Made by a program: the position numbers and the translations under genes. The notes under the pieces were generated by a model. The model saw only the letters and a program-made list of their open reading frames with translations. It had not been told where the DNA came from and searched no databases. DNA of 47,452 nucleotides. Origin: a virus. The stretch's first letter is position 1. Every line of letters starts with the position of its first letter. Positions 8,148 through 16,445 of this stretch are shown here, piece by piece. Location of the stretch: the IMG/VR virus record IMGVR_UViG_3300042314_000634, positions 1 through 47,452 of that record; one strand, written 5' to 3'.

Positions 8148-10316
8148 TTATTTATTCTTTAATTCGTCTAATTCAGCTTTCAATTCTTTGATTGCTTCTA
8201 TAATAAGTGGAACAATCTTTTCGTATTTAACCGTTAAGTAGTTCTCACCTGATTTAGATATAATTTCACCACTTTCTAATACTAATCTATCTATTGGTGC
8301 TAATACTACTACCTCTGGTAATACTTCTTGTACCTCTTGTGCCGATACTCCGACTTGTTGCTCATCTGTTGTATAACCCAATGATTTAGCCACATCACTA
8401 TTTGTGTAGTGGAAACCATTTAATTGTTGTACTTTTGATAATGCGTTTTCAATATTACCAATTCTTACTTTCAATCTATCGTCAGATGAATATGCCGTAA
8501 TATCACCAGTTGCAGTAATTGCTCCTTGTACTGCTATACCTCCGGTGAATGTACCACCACCAAATGGGTTTCCAGTTGGACCAGTTGGTCCAGTTGGTCC
8601 AGTTCCACCATTTGGTCCAGTTGGTCCTTGTCTACCTTGTGGACCAGTTGGTCCAGTTCCACCAGTTGGTCCAGTTCCACCAGTTGGTCCTTGATTACCT
8701 TGCGGTCCAGTTCCACCAGTTGGTCCAGTTCCACCAGTTGGTCCTTGATTACCTTGCGGTCCAGTTCCACCAGTTGGTCCTTGATTACCTTGTGGTCCGT
8801 TTGCTCCATTAGAACCATTTGGTCCTTGATTTCCTTGTGCTCCGGCCGTACCTGATGTAGCTGCACTATATGATGTTCCGTTTATAGTTAAATCACCAAC
8901 TACACCAATTGAACCAGTTACTCCAAGAGAGCCAGTTATTTGAGTTGCTGATACTATTGTTACTAATGTACCATTATCTGTAATGTTTGAGTTAGCAACG
9001 TGCTCTCTACCACCACCTTTTAATAATTTGTTAGTTGTAGGGTATGTTTCATTACCTAAATCGTTATATGTTTCTGGTCCTACCAAAAATACAGATGATG
9101 TTACAGTAGTACCATCTCCTCTGTGTACAAATATAAATTCATCTAAAACTGAATCATAAAGGAATGAACCAGAACCACCCGTTGAACCACTATCTACTGA
9201 AACTACACCTGAAAATCTAACTGCTGGTGTATCAGTATTTAATATTACTGTGTTTGTCCCAATACTTACTGCCGAAGCGGTAATGTTTTGTACCGATGAT
9301 GAACCTTGTACAACTAAATTAGCACTAACAAAAAGTGAACCAGTAATTACTTGTGTTCCAGTAAATATATTATCACCACTTAATTTAGCGTAAGTTGTTA
9401 CTGCACTACCACTATATGCAGATGCTGATGCAAATGCTCCAGCTGCTGCTTGCGTAGCAGTTGTGATATTATCAGTTTGAGTATTGTTTGTTGTTGCTAA
9501 ACTTGCTGATAAACCAACTTGAGAAGCTAAACTAGCACTAAATGATGTTGCTGCTGAACCACTATATGCAGATGCTGATGCAAATGCTCCAGCTGCTGAA
9601 GCAGAGTTGGTAGTGATGTTACCAATATTTGTGTTTATCGTTGTATAGAAACTACCACTATAAGCAGATGCAGAAGCGAATGCTCCAGCTGCTGAAGCAG
9701 AGTTGGTAGTAATATTGGTATTGGCCGATTGTGTGTAAGAGTTGAATGAACCAGTAGTTGTATAGATTTCCGCTACACCAGCTGATGATGAATTTGCTAC
9801 TTGTTGAGTAACAGTTCCATTATTATCTACCACATTGATTGAACCGGTTGTGATTTGGATATTACCAATTTGGATACCACCACCTGCAATACCAGTAATT
9901 GTAGTTACTACTTGGTTATTACCCGGATTAACCATTTTGATTGAACCAGTAGAAATGTAAAGGTCTCTCCACATTTTTGCTGCACTACCCAAATCAAATG
10001 TATTATCATTTGAAGGGATAAGAGATGAACTTAAACTAGCTACAACATTTACACTGTCGGATGTATTATCACCAATTGTAATGTTTCCACCTAATGTTAA
10101 ATTACCACCAATTTTTGCGTTTCCAGTAATATCTAATCCTGAACCTGAAATAGGTCCAAAATTTCCAGTACTTCCAGTTCCTCCTGCTGATAATACGATG
10201 TCTCCATTTGGACCACCAATTACTAAAGTTCCTAGTGTGGAGTTTACGAATGGTTCTCCGAATTGGAGTGAACCTGATTGTTGTGCGGTTGTACCGCGTC
10301 TAAATTTAAGTGCCAT
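8148..10316 (-). CDS. Tail fibre with collagen-like repeats and S74 chaperone domain
   Basis: A 722-residue fibre. Residues 1-35 ([21 protein letters not shown]) resemble the short N-terminal docking domain of Mtd-like phage proteins. A repetitive region with [17 protein letters not shown] units follows. Residues about 486-584 are uninterrupted collagen-like Gly-X-Y triplets, mostly GPT, GGT, GPQ and GNQ. The C-terminal 110 residues are an intramolecular chaperone (peptidase S74): [13 protein letters not shown] near residue 610, followed by [18 protein letters not shown]74 domains trimerise the fibre and then usually cut themselves off before the SD-D/E-R-L-K serine. The GPT triplets are candidate sites for threonine O-glycosylation. 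A TATATTTATA promoter lies 31 nt upstream. Confidence 0.85.
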   Translation of the reverse strand: MALKFRRGTTAQQSGSLQFGEPFVNSTLGTLVIGGPNGDIVLSAGGTGSTGNFGPISGSGLDITGNAKIGGNLTLGGNITIGDNTSDSVNVVASLSSSLIPSNDNTFDLGSAAKMWRDLYISTGSIKMVNPGNNQVVTTITGIAGGGIQIGNIQITTGSINVVDNNGTVTQQVANSSSAGVAEIYTTTGSFNSYTQSANTNITTNSASAAGAFASASAYSGSFYTTINTNIGNITTNSASAAGAFASASAYSGSAATSFSASLASQVGLSASLATTNNTQTDNITTATQAAAGAFASASAYSGSAVTTYAKLSGDNIFTGTQVITGSLFVSANLVVQGSSSVQNITASAVSIGTNTVILNTDTPAVRFSGVVSVDSGSTGGSGSFLYDSVLDEFIFVHRGDGTTVTSSVFLVGPETYNDLGNETYPTTNKLLKGGGREHVANSNITDNGTLVTIVSATQITGSLGVTGSIGVVGDLTINGTSYSAATSGTAGAQGNQGPNGSNGANGPQGNQGPTGGTGPQGNQGPTGGTGPTGGTGPQGNQGPTGGTGPTGGTGPTGPQGRQGPTGPNGGTGPTGPTGPTGNPFGGGTFTGGIAVQGAITATGDITAYSSDDRLKVRIGNIENALSKVQQLNGFHYTNSDVAKSLGYTTDEQQVGVSAQEVQEVLPEVVVLAPIDRLVLESGEIISKSGENYLTVKYEKIVPLIIEAIKELKAELDELKNK
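8565..8860 (-). repeat. Collagen-like Gly-X-Y triplet repeat DNA
   Basis: Nine-base-scale tandem repetition within the 8148-10316 fibre gene, encoding [12 protein letters not shown] and related triplets. The near-identical copies make this stretch prone to repeat-number change by recombination. Confidence 0.85.
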
Positions 10317-10347
10317 TTAGTTTACCTTTTTTTTAGTTATGTACGCT

Positions 10348-10357
10348 TATAAATATA
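10348..10357 (-). promoter_or_regulatory. Putative late promoter TATATTTATA
   Basis: An exact motif on the minus strand, 31 nt before the ATG of the collagen-like fibre gene, with a poly-A/T stretch upstream and no recognisable -33 element. Confidence 0.6.
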
Positions 10358-10370
10358 AAGTTTTTTTTTA

Positions 10371-11138
10371 TTAAACATTAAAATCCAAATCTCCGCTATT
10401 ATTTATATATTTAGCAAGATGCATATAGTTGGCAGTGATACTACCAGTTGTTATATTCATTGTATCTGCACTCATAGATAAATAAGTTGTACTTGCAATT
10501 ATTACTTGCATCGAGTCTGTTTGTGCAACTACTTGAGTATTTGATGATATATCTTCTATAAAACCAACTTGCCCAGCTACTGATGGTTCTAAATTAAAAT
10601 CAAATGTATTATTACCACCTGCAGATGCACTAACTATTCTAGCATCTAGTGATGAACTGAAATCGGTTAGATTACCAACTCCGGTAAATGTTGATGCAGA
10701 TACTGAACCAGTTACATTTATAGAACCTGTAAATTGGTGTGTATCATCTTGTGTATCACCAAACTTTGTTGAACCTGATTGAAATATTACAGATGATGAA
10801 ACTACCGATATATTGAATTGTCTTGCATTAATTGCTCCTAATACCGTCAATTCATCCGTTACTAATTGAGAGCCACTAATGATGGTTGTTCCGTGATTGA
10901 CGGTAAGAGTATCATTAACTTTTAGTGATGAGAATGAACCAGTCCCATTTAGAGTTAGGGAGCCAGTAATTGTTGAATTTGTTGTTAGTATTTCTTGTAT
11001 TGACTCAACGGAACCTGAACGTTTGAAGAATACTTTACCATCGTAAGTATTGATTGCTACCTCTCCCAAGTTCAAAGAACCTGTATCCGGTACTTTTCCA
11101 GCTAAACCGGAACGCTTTAGTATAATGTTTTGAGCCAT
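10371..11138 (-). CDS. Fibre/neck structural protein with Mtd-like N-terminus
   Basis: A 255-residue protein. The N-terminus (AQNIILKRSGLAGKVPDTGSLNLGEVAINTYDGKVFFKRSGS) is a 45-residue module shared, with variations, by four fibre genes here. It resembles the docking domain of Mtd-like phage fibres. The middle is made of beta-rich serine/threonine repeats with many TGS and SGS turns (TGSLTLNGTGSFSS, TGSINVTGSVSAS), as in triple-beta-helix fibres. The C-terminal 80 residues (FDFNLEPSVAGQVGFIED...) resemble the end of its neighbour at 11273-11905. It carries no collagen or S74 domain. It has its own promoter just after a terminator, so it starts a separate transcript. A fibre or whisker role is inferred. 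Confidence 0.6.
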   Translation of the reverse strand: MAQNIILKRSGLAGKVPDTGSLNLGEVAINTYDGKVFFKRSGSVESIQEILTTNSTITGSLTLNGTGSFSSLKVNDTLTVNHGTTIISGSQLVTDELTVLGAINARQFNISVVSSSVIFQSGSTKFGDTQDDTHQFTGSINVTGSVSASTFTGVGNLTDFSSSLDARIVSASAGGNNTFDFNLEPSVAGQVGFIEDISSNTQVVAQTDSMQVIIASTTYLSMSADTMNITTGSITANYMHLAKYINNSGDLDFNV

Positions 11139-11193
11139 ATGTATGGAACGTATTGGTGTTATTTAACAAGAAATATGTAGTATATACTACCTA

Positions 11194-11203
11194 TATAAAT
11201 ATA
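11194..11203 (-). promoter_or_regulatory. Putative late promoter TATATTTATA
   Basis: An exact motif on the minus strand, 55 nt before the ATG at 11138. It lies immediately after the terminator that ends the preceding fibre transcript, which is what a restart site would look like. Confidence 0.6.
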
Positions 11204-11204
11204 T

Positions 11205-11238
11205 AATAAAAAAATAAAACCCTCCAAAATTTGGAAGG
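11205..11238 (-). terminator. Rho-independent terminator
   Basis: On the minus strand, a hairpin with arms CCTTCC/GGAGG extended by AAA/TTT pairs (11221-11238, one bulge) is followed by a T-rich run (GTTTTATTTTTTT). It follows the 11273-11905 gene and precedes the promoter of the next gene. Confidence 0.8.
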
Positions 11239-11272
11239 TCCTATCTCACTTTACCTTTTAATAAATTATTTT

Positions 11273-11905
11273 TTAGAATGTTCCAGCATCTATACCCTCT
11301 TCTAATGCTTGCAATCTACTTGCTACTGAACCAGAGTATGCCAATACATCACCAATACCATATAATGAGCCACTAAAACCATAAGTATCTGTTAGTTCTG
11401 CGAACTTTGTACCATTTTTTCTAAACTCAATTGATGCAGTAGTTGGTGTAATATTATATATTGTACTACCACTATTTTCTAAATAACCAACATAACCCGC
11501 CGTTGGGTCTGTGTTGAAGTCATAATTGTTAGCTGCTGATATAACAACATTTGTTAATTTACTACCATCTCCAACGAATGCTGAAGCGGTAACAGAACCA
11601 CCAAAATCTATATCACCTAGACCAACTATATCACCATTTACATAGATACTACCTGTTACATCCAAATCTTGTCTTACAACAAGCTCACTAAATGAACCAG
11701 TACCTATTATGTTTATATTACCAACAGTATCACTATTAGTAACAACTAACTGCTCTATGCTTTCAGCCGAGCCTGATTTATGAATATACGCTTTACCATC
11801 GTAGGTGTTTAATCCAATCTCACCAACAAAAAGTGTTGATGTAGTTGGTAAACTGCCTGATACGGCGGAGCGTCTTTGTAATATTTTTTGATTTGGTACA
11901 GCCAT
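11273..11905 (-). CDS. Fibre/neck structural protein, paralogue of 10371-11138
   Basis: A 210-residue protein sharing its layout with the next gene downstream. It has a docking-like N-terminus (ILQRRSAVSGSLPTTSTLFVGEIGLNTYDGKAYIHKSGSAESI), then serine/threonine-rich beta repeats (TGSIYVNGDIVGLGDIDFGGSVTAS), then the same kind of C-terminal segment (NNYDFNTDPTAGYVGYLENSG). The pairing of N- and C-terminal similarity suggests that the two genes arose by duplication. No TATATTTATA motif precedes it. It follows a possible terminator and is probably expressed by read-through from the long fibre gene or from a promoter I cannot see. Likely a virion structural protein. The exact position is unknown. 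Confidence 0.6.
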   Translation of the reverse strand: MAVPNQKILQRRSAVSGSLPTTSTLFVGEIGLNTYDGKAYIHKSGSAESIEQLVVTNSDTVGNINIIGTGSFSELVVRQDLDVTGSIYVNGDIVGLGDIDFGGSVTASAFVGDGSKLTNVVISAANNYDFNTDPTAGYVGYLENSGSTIYNITPTTASIEFRKNGTKFAELTDTYGFSGSLYGIGDVLAYSGSVASRLQALEEGIDAGTF

Positions 11906-11935
11906 TTTATTTTTTATTTTATCAGTTCATTTATT

Positions 11936-11970
11936 TACTAAAAATAACCCCCCATTTCTGGGAGGTTATT
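11936..11970 (-). terminator. Possible terminator after the long fibre gene
   Basis: On the minus strand, an 11-bp stem AATAACCTCCC/GGGGGGTTATT (11943-11970, one G-T pair) is followed by TTTTTAGTAAA. The T-run is short, so termination may be partial and feed the next gene. Confidence 0.65.
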
Positions 11971-11975
11971 TGTTA

Positions 11976-14900
11976 TTAGAATGAACCACCATCTATGGTA
12001 TTACTCATTACGAAATCAGTACCATTCCATTGTGCTATATCACCAGCCGTTGTAGGTGCTGCTATAAACTCAATGTTATCAGTTAAACCTCTAAATGCTA
12101 ATCGTTTAGTTGAAGCACCTCCCGGTACATTTAGTGAAGCTGTTACACTACTGAATGATACATTGTTTGCCGTACCAACTCCTTGTATTGAACCACTACC
12201 TTCTAATGTATCTAGTCTACTATCTACTGAAGAAGATAAAGCGGTTACACTTGCTGCACTTGCGGAGAATGATGTTGCTACCGAAGAACTAAATGTACCA
12301 GTTACACTTGCTACCGAAGAACTTAATTGTGCTATTTGGTATGCACTAGAACTAAATGAAGTTGAAATTGCGGTGTCAAAAGTTGCGTAACCAAATGTTC
12401 CACTTAATGCAGTTTGGATTGAAGATGTAAATACATTATCACCAGTTGCTAAAAGAACTTTATATTCACTATCTTTTACACCAGCTTTCCAGTAATCATT
12501 AGTTGAATCCCAAATTAAAGAACCAGTTGCCAAATTAGGTGATGTTACATCTTTAACATATAAACCACCATTAGATGCACCCGAACCATTTAATTCGATA
12601 ATATTATCACCTAATTCAATTGTAGTTGAATTAACCGAAGTTGTTGTACCTCTTACTAATAAATCACCTTGAATTGTTACAGATGAACCAGTTAGTTCAA
12701 TTGCGGTTTTTAAAGATGATGAATATGTTTCTAATGCACCAATTCTATCAGTTTGTGCGTTATCCGTAGTTGCAATTGAAGCACTTAATGCGGTTTGTGA
12801 AGCTAAACTTGCAGAGAATGAAGTAGCTGCCGATGCACTATTAGCCGTTGCAGTTGCTGCACTTGCACTAAATTGAGTGTAAGCAGAGCCAGATAAGGTA
12901 TTGAAATCCGATGCTGCTGATGCACTATTAGCAGTTGCAGTAAATGCACTTGCAGAGAATTGAGTATAAATTGAACCACTAAACTCACCAGTTGTACTTG
13001 CTACCGATGCAGATACTGCAGTAATACTAGCGTTACTTGCAGAGATTGAAGTAGCCGCACTCGCAGAGTTTGCAGTTGCAGTAAATACACTTGCAGAGAA
13101 TTGTGTATAAGCCGAACCAGATAATGTATTAAAATCCGTAGCCGCACTTGCAGAGTTTATAGTTGCAGTAAATGCACTTGCAGAGAACGATGTTGCTGCC
13201 GATGAACTATTTGCAGTTGCAGTAGCTGCACTTGCAGAGAATTGTGTATAAGTAGAACCACTTAATGTGTTAAAGTCAGATGCCGCACTTGCAGAGTTTG
13301 CAGTTATTGTAGCTAAACTTGCAGAGAACGATGTTGCTGAACTTGCTGAATTAGCCGTTACACTTGCCGCACTTGCAGAGAATTGTGTATAAGCCGAACC
13401 AGATAATGTATTAAAATCAGATGCTACACTTGCAGATAGAGCCGTTTGAGAAGCTAAACTTGCAGAGAATGAAGTTGCTGCCGATGCAGAGTTTGCAGTA
13501 TATCCAGCAACACTTGCACTAATTCTTGTATCAAACGATGCAGAATCTATGTAGTATGATTGTGTAAATGCTAAATAAGAACCAGAAATAGTTTCCAAAT
13601 TAGAAACTCTTGTTCCTAATGAACCACCACCACCGATTGAACTTTCAATTGTATCTAATCTAGTATCAACCGATGTAGAGTATGCAGTTACATTACCTAA
13701 ACCAGTTATTGTAGATGAACTAATGTTACCACTTACATCCAAATCACCAGTTAAAGTAATTTTACCTGCTGATTGGCTCATTATTGAATCACCAATATGG
13801 TCATCACCCGTTGCAACCATTATTCTACCAGGAGTCAAATGAACTTCATCACCCAAAGAACCAGAGTTTTTTGGACCAGAAATTAACATTGCACTCATAT
13901 TGGCTTCATCACCTACATTTGGATGTTGGTAAATCCAATGATTATTTAATGAATCCCAAAATAATGAACCAGATACACCTGCATTAGAACCAGAATCTTG
14001 TACACTTATACCACCAAATCTAACGGCAGGAGTTGCGTTGTTTAATACAATTGTATTATCACCAATATCTAAAACCGATGCAGTTACATTAAATAGTGAT
14101 GAAGAACCATAAACAATTAAATCGTTTGTGATGTACATCGAACCAGTAATGACCTGATTTCCTTGGAATATGTTTGAACCAGTAGTTGCTAATCTTGTAT
14201 CGTTAAATTCAAGTGCATCTAATCTAGTATCTACCGAAGTTGATAATGCTAATACCGATGCTGCCGATGCGGAGAATGAAGTTGCTACTGAAGAACTAAA
14301 GTTACCCGTTACACTAGCTACCGAAGAAGATAATGCAGTTACTTCTGCTGCACTTGCACTAAATCTAGTATCTACTGATTGTGAGAACAAAGTTACATTA
14401 CCAATACCACTTATTGTTGATGCACTAATGTTACCACTAGCACTTAAACTACCAGTAAAATCAATTCCATTTACAGCAGTAATTGTTACCGTTCCTGCAC
14501 TATCATTTATTGCTACATAGTTAGTATCATCACCTAAAAAGGTTAATCCACCCGTAGCTTTAATATGAACATCCGTAGCTGCAGTATTATAAATTTCAAG
14601 TTGTCTTGCATCACCAACATTAGGTTGTAAGAAAATTGAACCAGTACCTTGTATTGGACCGGTAACAAGTAATGAACCTGTTATAGTTTGGTCACCATTA
14701 AATCTATTTGAACCAGTTGTTGCGTATGAACCAGTTAAGGCTTCTAAATTACCAACACGAGTTGCAATTGAACCGCCACCGCCTAAAGAAGCTTCAACCG
14801 AACCTAATCTACTATCAACTGATTGTGAGAATGGTTGGATGTTACCTACTAAATTGATTGCTTCGTTTCCATCACTACCTAATAAGAATAAGGTAGAACT

Positions 14901-15164
14901 ACCACTTGCGTAGTAAGGAACTCCTTTAAGCATTCCATTGTAAGTAGATGCAGAAAAGATATTAGGGTTAGATGAACCCATCAAGAATCTGTTGGTAGCT
15001 TGTACCGAACCTGATTCAGGAACAATGAACGACAATGCCGTTCCGTTGGTTGTGGTTAGGTTAGCGGAGCCAGTAGCTAATACTATCTCACCTTTTTGTA
15101 GTGAGCCAGTTACCTCACTTAATTTTTCTAGACTACCACGTCTGTGTTTGATTATTTGTGCCAT
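11976..15164 (-). CDS. Long repetitive tail fibre protein
   Basis: A 1062-residue protein. It starts with a docking-like N-terminus (AQIIKHRRGSLEKLSEVTGSLQKGEIVLATG), followed by beta-rich modules with repeated TGSN(R/I)F-(N/Q)G-(D/N)Q-(T/V)ITGS segments. Roughly residues 550-800 consist of tandem units combining [12 protein letters not shown] and DFNTLSGSAYTQFSAS. These are alanine/serine-rich, of regular spacing and probably a long fibrous shaft. Later residues return to beta modules (GDLLVRGTTTSVNSTTIELGDNIIELNGSG). The protein ends without an S74 domain. Length and repetition fit a long tail fibre or whisker, comparable in role to T4 gp34/gp37. The shaft DNA is internally repetitive and may vary in length between relatives. 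Confidence 0.75.
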   Translation of the reverse strand: MAQIIKHRRGSLEKLSEVTGSLQKGEIVLATGSANLTTTNGTALSFIVPESGSVQATNRFLMGSSNPNIFSASTYNGMLKGVPYYASGSSTLFLLGSDGNEAINLVGNIQPFSQSVDSRLGSVEASLGGGGSIATRVGNLEALTGSYATTGSNRFNGDQTITGSLLVTGPIQGTGSIFLQPNVGDARQLEIYNTAATDVHIKATGGLTFLGDDTNYVAINDSAGTVTITAVNGIDFTGSLSASGNISASTISGIGNVTLFSQSVDTRFSASAAEVTALSSSVASVTGNFSSSVATSFSASAASVLALSTSVDTRLDALEFNDTRLATTGSNIFQGNQVITGSMYITNDLIVYGSSSLFNVTASVLDIGDNTIVLNNATPAVRFGGISVQDSGSNAGVSGSLFWDSLNNHWIYQHPNVGDEANMSAMLISGPKNSGSLGDEVHLTPGRIMVATGDDHIGDSIMSQSAGKITLTGDLDVSGNISSSTITGLGNVTAYSTSVDTRLDTIESSIGGGGSLGTRVSNLETISGSYLAFTQSYYIDSASFDTRISASVAGYTANSASAATSFSASLASQTALSASVASDFNTLSGSAYTQFSASAASVTANSASSATSFSASLATITANSASAASDFNTLSGSTYTQFSASAATATANSSSAATSFSASAFTATINSASAATDFNTLSGSAYTQFSASVFTATANSASAATSISASNASITAVSASVASTTGEFSGSIYTQFSASAFTATANSASAASDFNTLSGSAYTQFSASAATATANSASAATSFSASLASQTALSASIATTDNAQTDRIGALETYSSSLKTAIELTGSSVTIQGDLLVRGTTTSVNSTTIELGDNIIELNGSGASNGGLYVKDVTSPNLATGSLIWDSTNDYWKAGVKDSEYKVLLATGDNVFTSSIQTALSGTFGYATFDTAISTSFSSSAYQIAQLSSSVASVTGTFSSSVATSFSASAASVTALSSSVDSRLDTLEGSGSIQGVGTANNVSFSSVTASLNVPGGASTKRLAFRGLTDNIEFIAAPTTAGDIAQWNGTDFVMSNTIDGGSF

Positions 15165-15200
15165 TTGTTTGAGTTATTCCCCTTTTGTTTTTTATCTTTA

Positions 15201-15210
15201 TATAAATATA
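15201..15210 (-). promoter_or_regulatory. Putative late promoter TATATTTATA
   Basis: An exact motif on the minus strand, 36 nt before the ATG of the 1062-residue fibre gene. Confidence 0.6.
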
Positions 15211-15251
15211 CCAAAACCTTTTAATCAACTGTTTTTTTTTGTATTATATTT

Positions 15252-15611
15252 TTACCACTCACCCTGGTCTATCACATTACTTTGTGGTTGGTTATTTACA
15301 AATGGGTCAGCAGGTGCAATAGAACCCGTCTGTCCACTTATCCATAGTTGTGCAGGCACTGAAGTATCTAATTCTAAATTTAAAGAACCAGTTAAATTTG
15401 TAGCATCTACTACCGCAACTGCTCCACTTATTATTAAAGAATAACTATCCGCATCTGTTGGTACGATTGTTAAACCTTCCATCGTAACATTTTTTAATGT
15501 CATCCCATCTACGGTTTCGTAAATAGCATTTGCTAAATCAGTTCCAACCAATGAAGCTGATAATAGTGCATCTGCGTTTTCTAATTGTTTTAATGCTATA
15601 AATGTTGCCAT
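15252..15611 (-). CDS. Small structural hypothetical protein
   Basis: A 119-residue protein (MATFIALKQLENADALLSASLVGTD...) with a beta-rich middle (NVTMEGLTIVPTDADSYSLIISGAVAVVDATNLTGS cut by short turns) and a C-terminus rich in proline and asparagine. I do not recognise the family. It is the last gene of the gp13-gp15 transcript and precedes the long fibre gene. The TGS-type turns are like those of the fibre proteins, so it is probably a virion component, perhaps joining neck or tail completion proteins to fibres. It starts three bases after the upstream stop. Confidence 0.5.
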   Translation of the reverse strand: MATFIALKQLENADALLSASLVGTDLANAIYETVDGMTLKNVTMEGLTIVPTDADSYSLIISGAVAVVDATNLTGSLNLELDTSVPAQLWISGQTGSIAPADPFVNNQPQSNVIDQGEW

Positions 15612-15614
15612 ATC

Positions 15615-16115
15615 CTATATTATATTCTTAAATGCTCCACAAATTAAAAAACTATCCTCATTCAAATTATCAGGAATTGTTGTTTTTTGCATTGTAAAAA
15701 CTATGTTTCCTATATTATTAAATGAAACTATATAATCGGGTACATCCAATCTAATTCCGTTTATATAAATATCAAAATCTTTACTAGTTAAACTATCGTA
15801 TCCCTGCATTGGTGCATATGATGTTATAGTTGCTACATAATATGTTGGATATTCTATTAAAAGATTTGGATTTAGTTTAACATCACTTGCTATATAATCA
15901 AACATATCCAATTTGTAATCCAACACCTTATCTAAATAATTTGGTTGAATTGTTTTAATTGGTGCTGATTTTGTTTTTGATGGAGTTGGTAATGTTTTTT
16001 CAGCCAATATAGAACCGGTCATATCATTCAAAACTAAATTGGACAGAGTTTCCATCTTATCTAAAAATAGATTTTTTCTATTAGATATTGCCGATATATT
16101 TGGTCTATTTTTCAT
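15615..16115 (-). CDS. Hypothetical structural protein near gp15
   Basis: A 166-residue protein with a polar, asparagine-rich N-terminus (MKNRPNISAISNRKNLFLDKMETL), a proline-rich linker (PTPSKTKSAPIKTIQP) and a C-terminal beta-rich domain (YPTYYVATITSYAPM, FDIYINGIRLDVPDYIVSF, NIGNIVFTM). The FDIYING...DYIVSF...ENSFL-like ending also occurs in the 109-residue protein just upstream (NGQTILPMDYILENNEGNSVLVKF). The two may share a small beta domain found in phage tail or neck proteins. Its start overlaps the upstream stop as TAATG. Function unknown. A structural role is inferred from position between gp15 and the fibres. Confidence 0.5.
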   Translation of the reverse strand: MKNRPNISAISNRKNLFLDKMETLSNLVLNDMTGSILAEKTLPTPSKTKSAPIKTIQPNYLDKVLDYKLDMFDYIASDVKLNPNLLIEYPTYYVATITSYAPMQGYDSLTSKDFDIYINGIRLDVPDYIVSFNNIGNIVFTMQKTTIPDNLNEDSFLICGAFKNII

Positions 16116-16444
16116 TAGTGTGGTATATGTTTGAACATTCCAGTTACTCTTATATCATCCGTTGCATCTAATGTATATGGAAAGTTTGCTTTAATAAACT
16201 TCACTAATACTGAATTACCTTCATTATTTTCCAAAATGTAATCCATTGGTAGAATTGTTTGTCCGTTTACATCTATTCTTTCTTTTTCTTGCACCGAAGT
16301 TAAAGTTCCCATTAAACTATTGGGAGCTAAAATAAATCCTTCAATTATGAATATAAAATAAGTTGGATTACTTAAATCATATACATCTACTTTATGTGTG
16401 CTAGTAGTAACAAATGGTTTTACTAGCTTTTGGAAATTGCTCAT
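16115..16444 (-). CDS. Hypothetical structural protein near gp15
   Basis: A 109-residue protein with a beta-rich sequence: YFIFIIEGFILAPNSLMG, then VNGQTILPMDYILEN, then NSVLVKFIKANF. It has no membrane segment or catalytic motif. The IEGFILAPNSL...DYIL pattern resembles the C-terminal domain of the protein encoded directly downstream, which suggests a duplicated small domain. Junctions are tight on both sides: TAATATG with gp15 upstream and TAATG downstream. It therefore belongs to the neck/tail-completion operon. Function unknown. Confidence 0.5.
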   Translation of the reverse strand: MSNFQKLVKPFVTTSTHKVDVYDLSNPTYFIFIIEGFILAPNSLMGTLTSVQEKERIDVNGQTILPMDYILENNEGNSVLVKFIKANFPYTLDATDDIRVTGMFKHIPH

Positions 16445-16445
16445 A

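Noticed and set aside
8526-8866. Plus- and alternate-frame ORFs across the collagen-like repeat
   Set aside because: They are by-products of the repetitive codons in the fibre gene, with unrealistic composition, and overlap a strongly supported CDS in full.
11906-11942. Promoter for the 11273-11905 gene
   Set aside because: I could find neither TATATTTATA nor TTG/TAnnTTTG in this A/T-rich gap. Read-through past the weak terminator is the simpler reading.
15760-15775. Additional near-match to the late motif inside a coding region
   Set aside because: The match is imperfect (TATAAATATC on the plus strand), lies mid-gene with no gene start nearby, and is expected by chance in AT-rich DNA.
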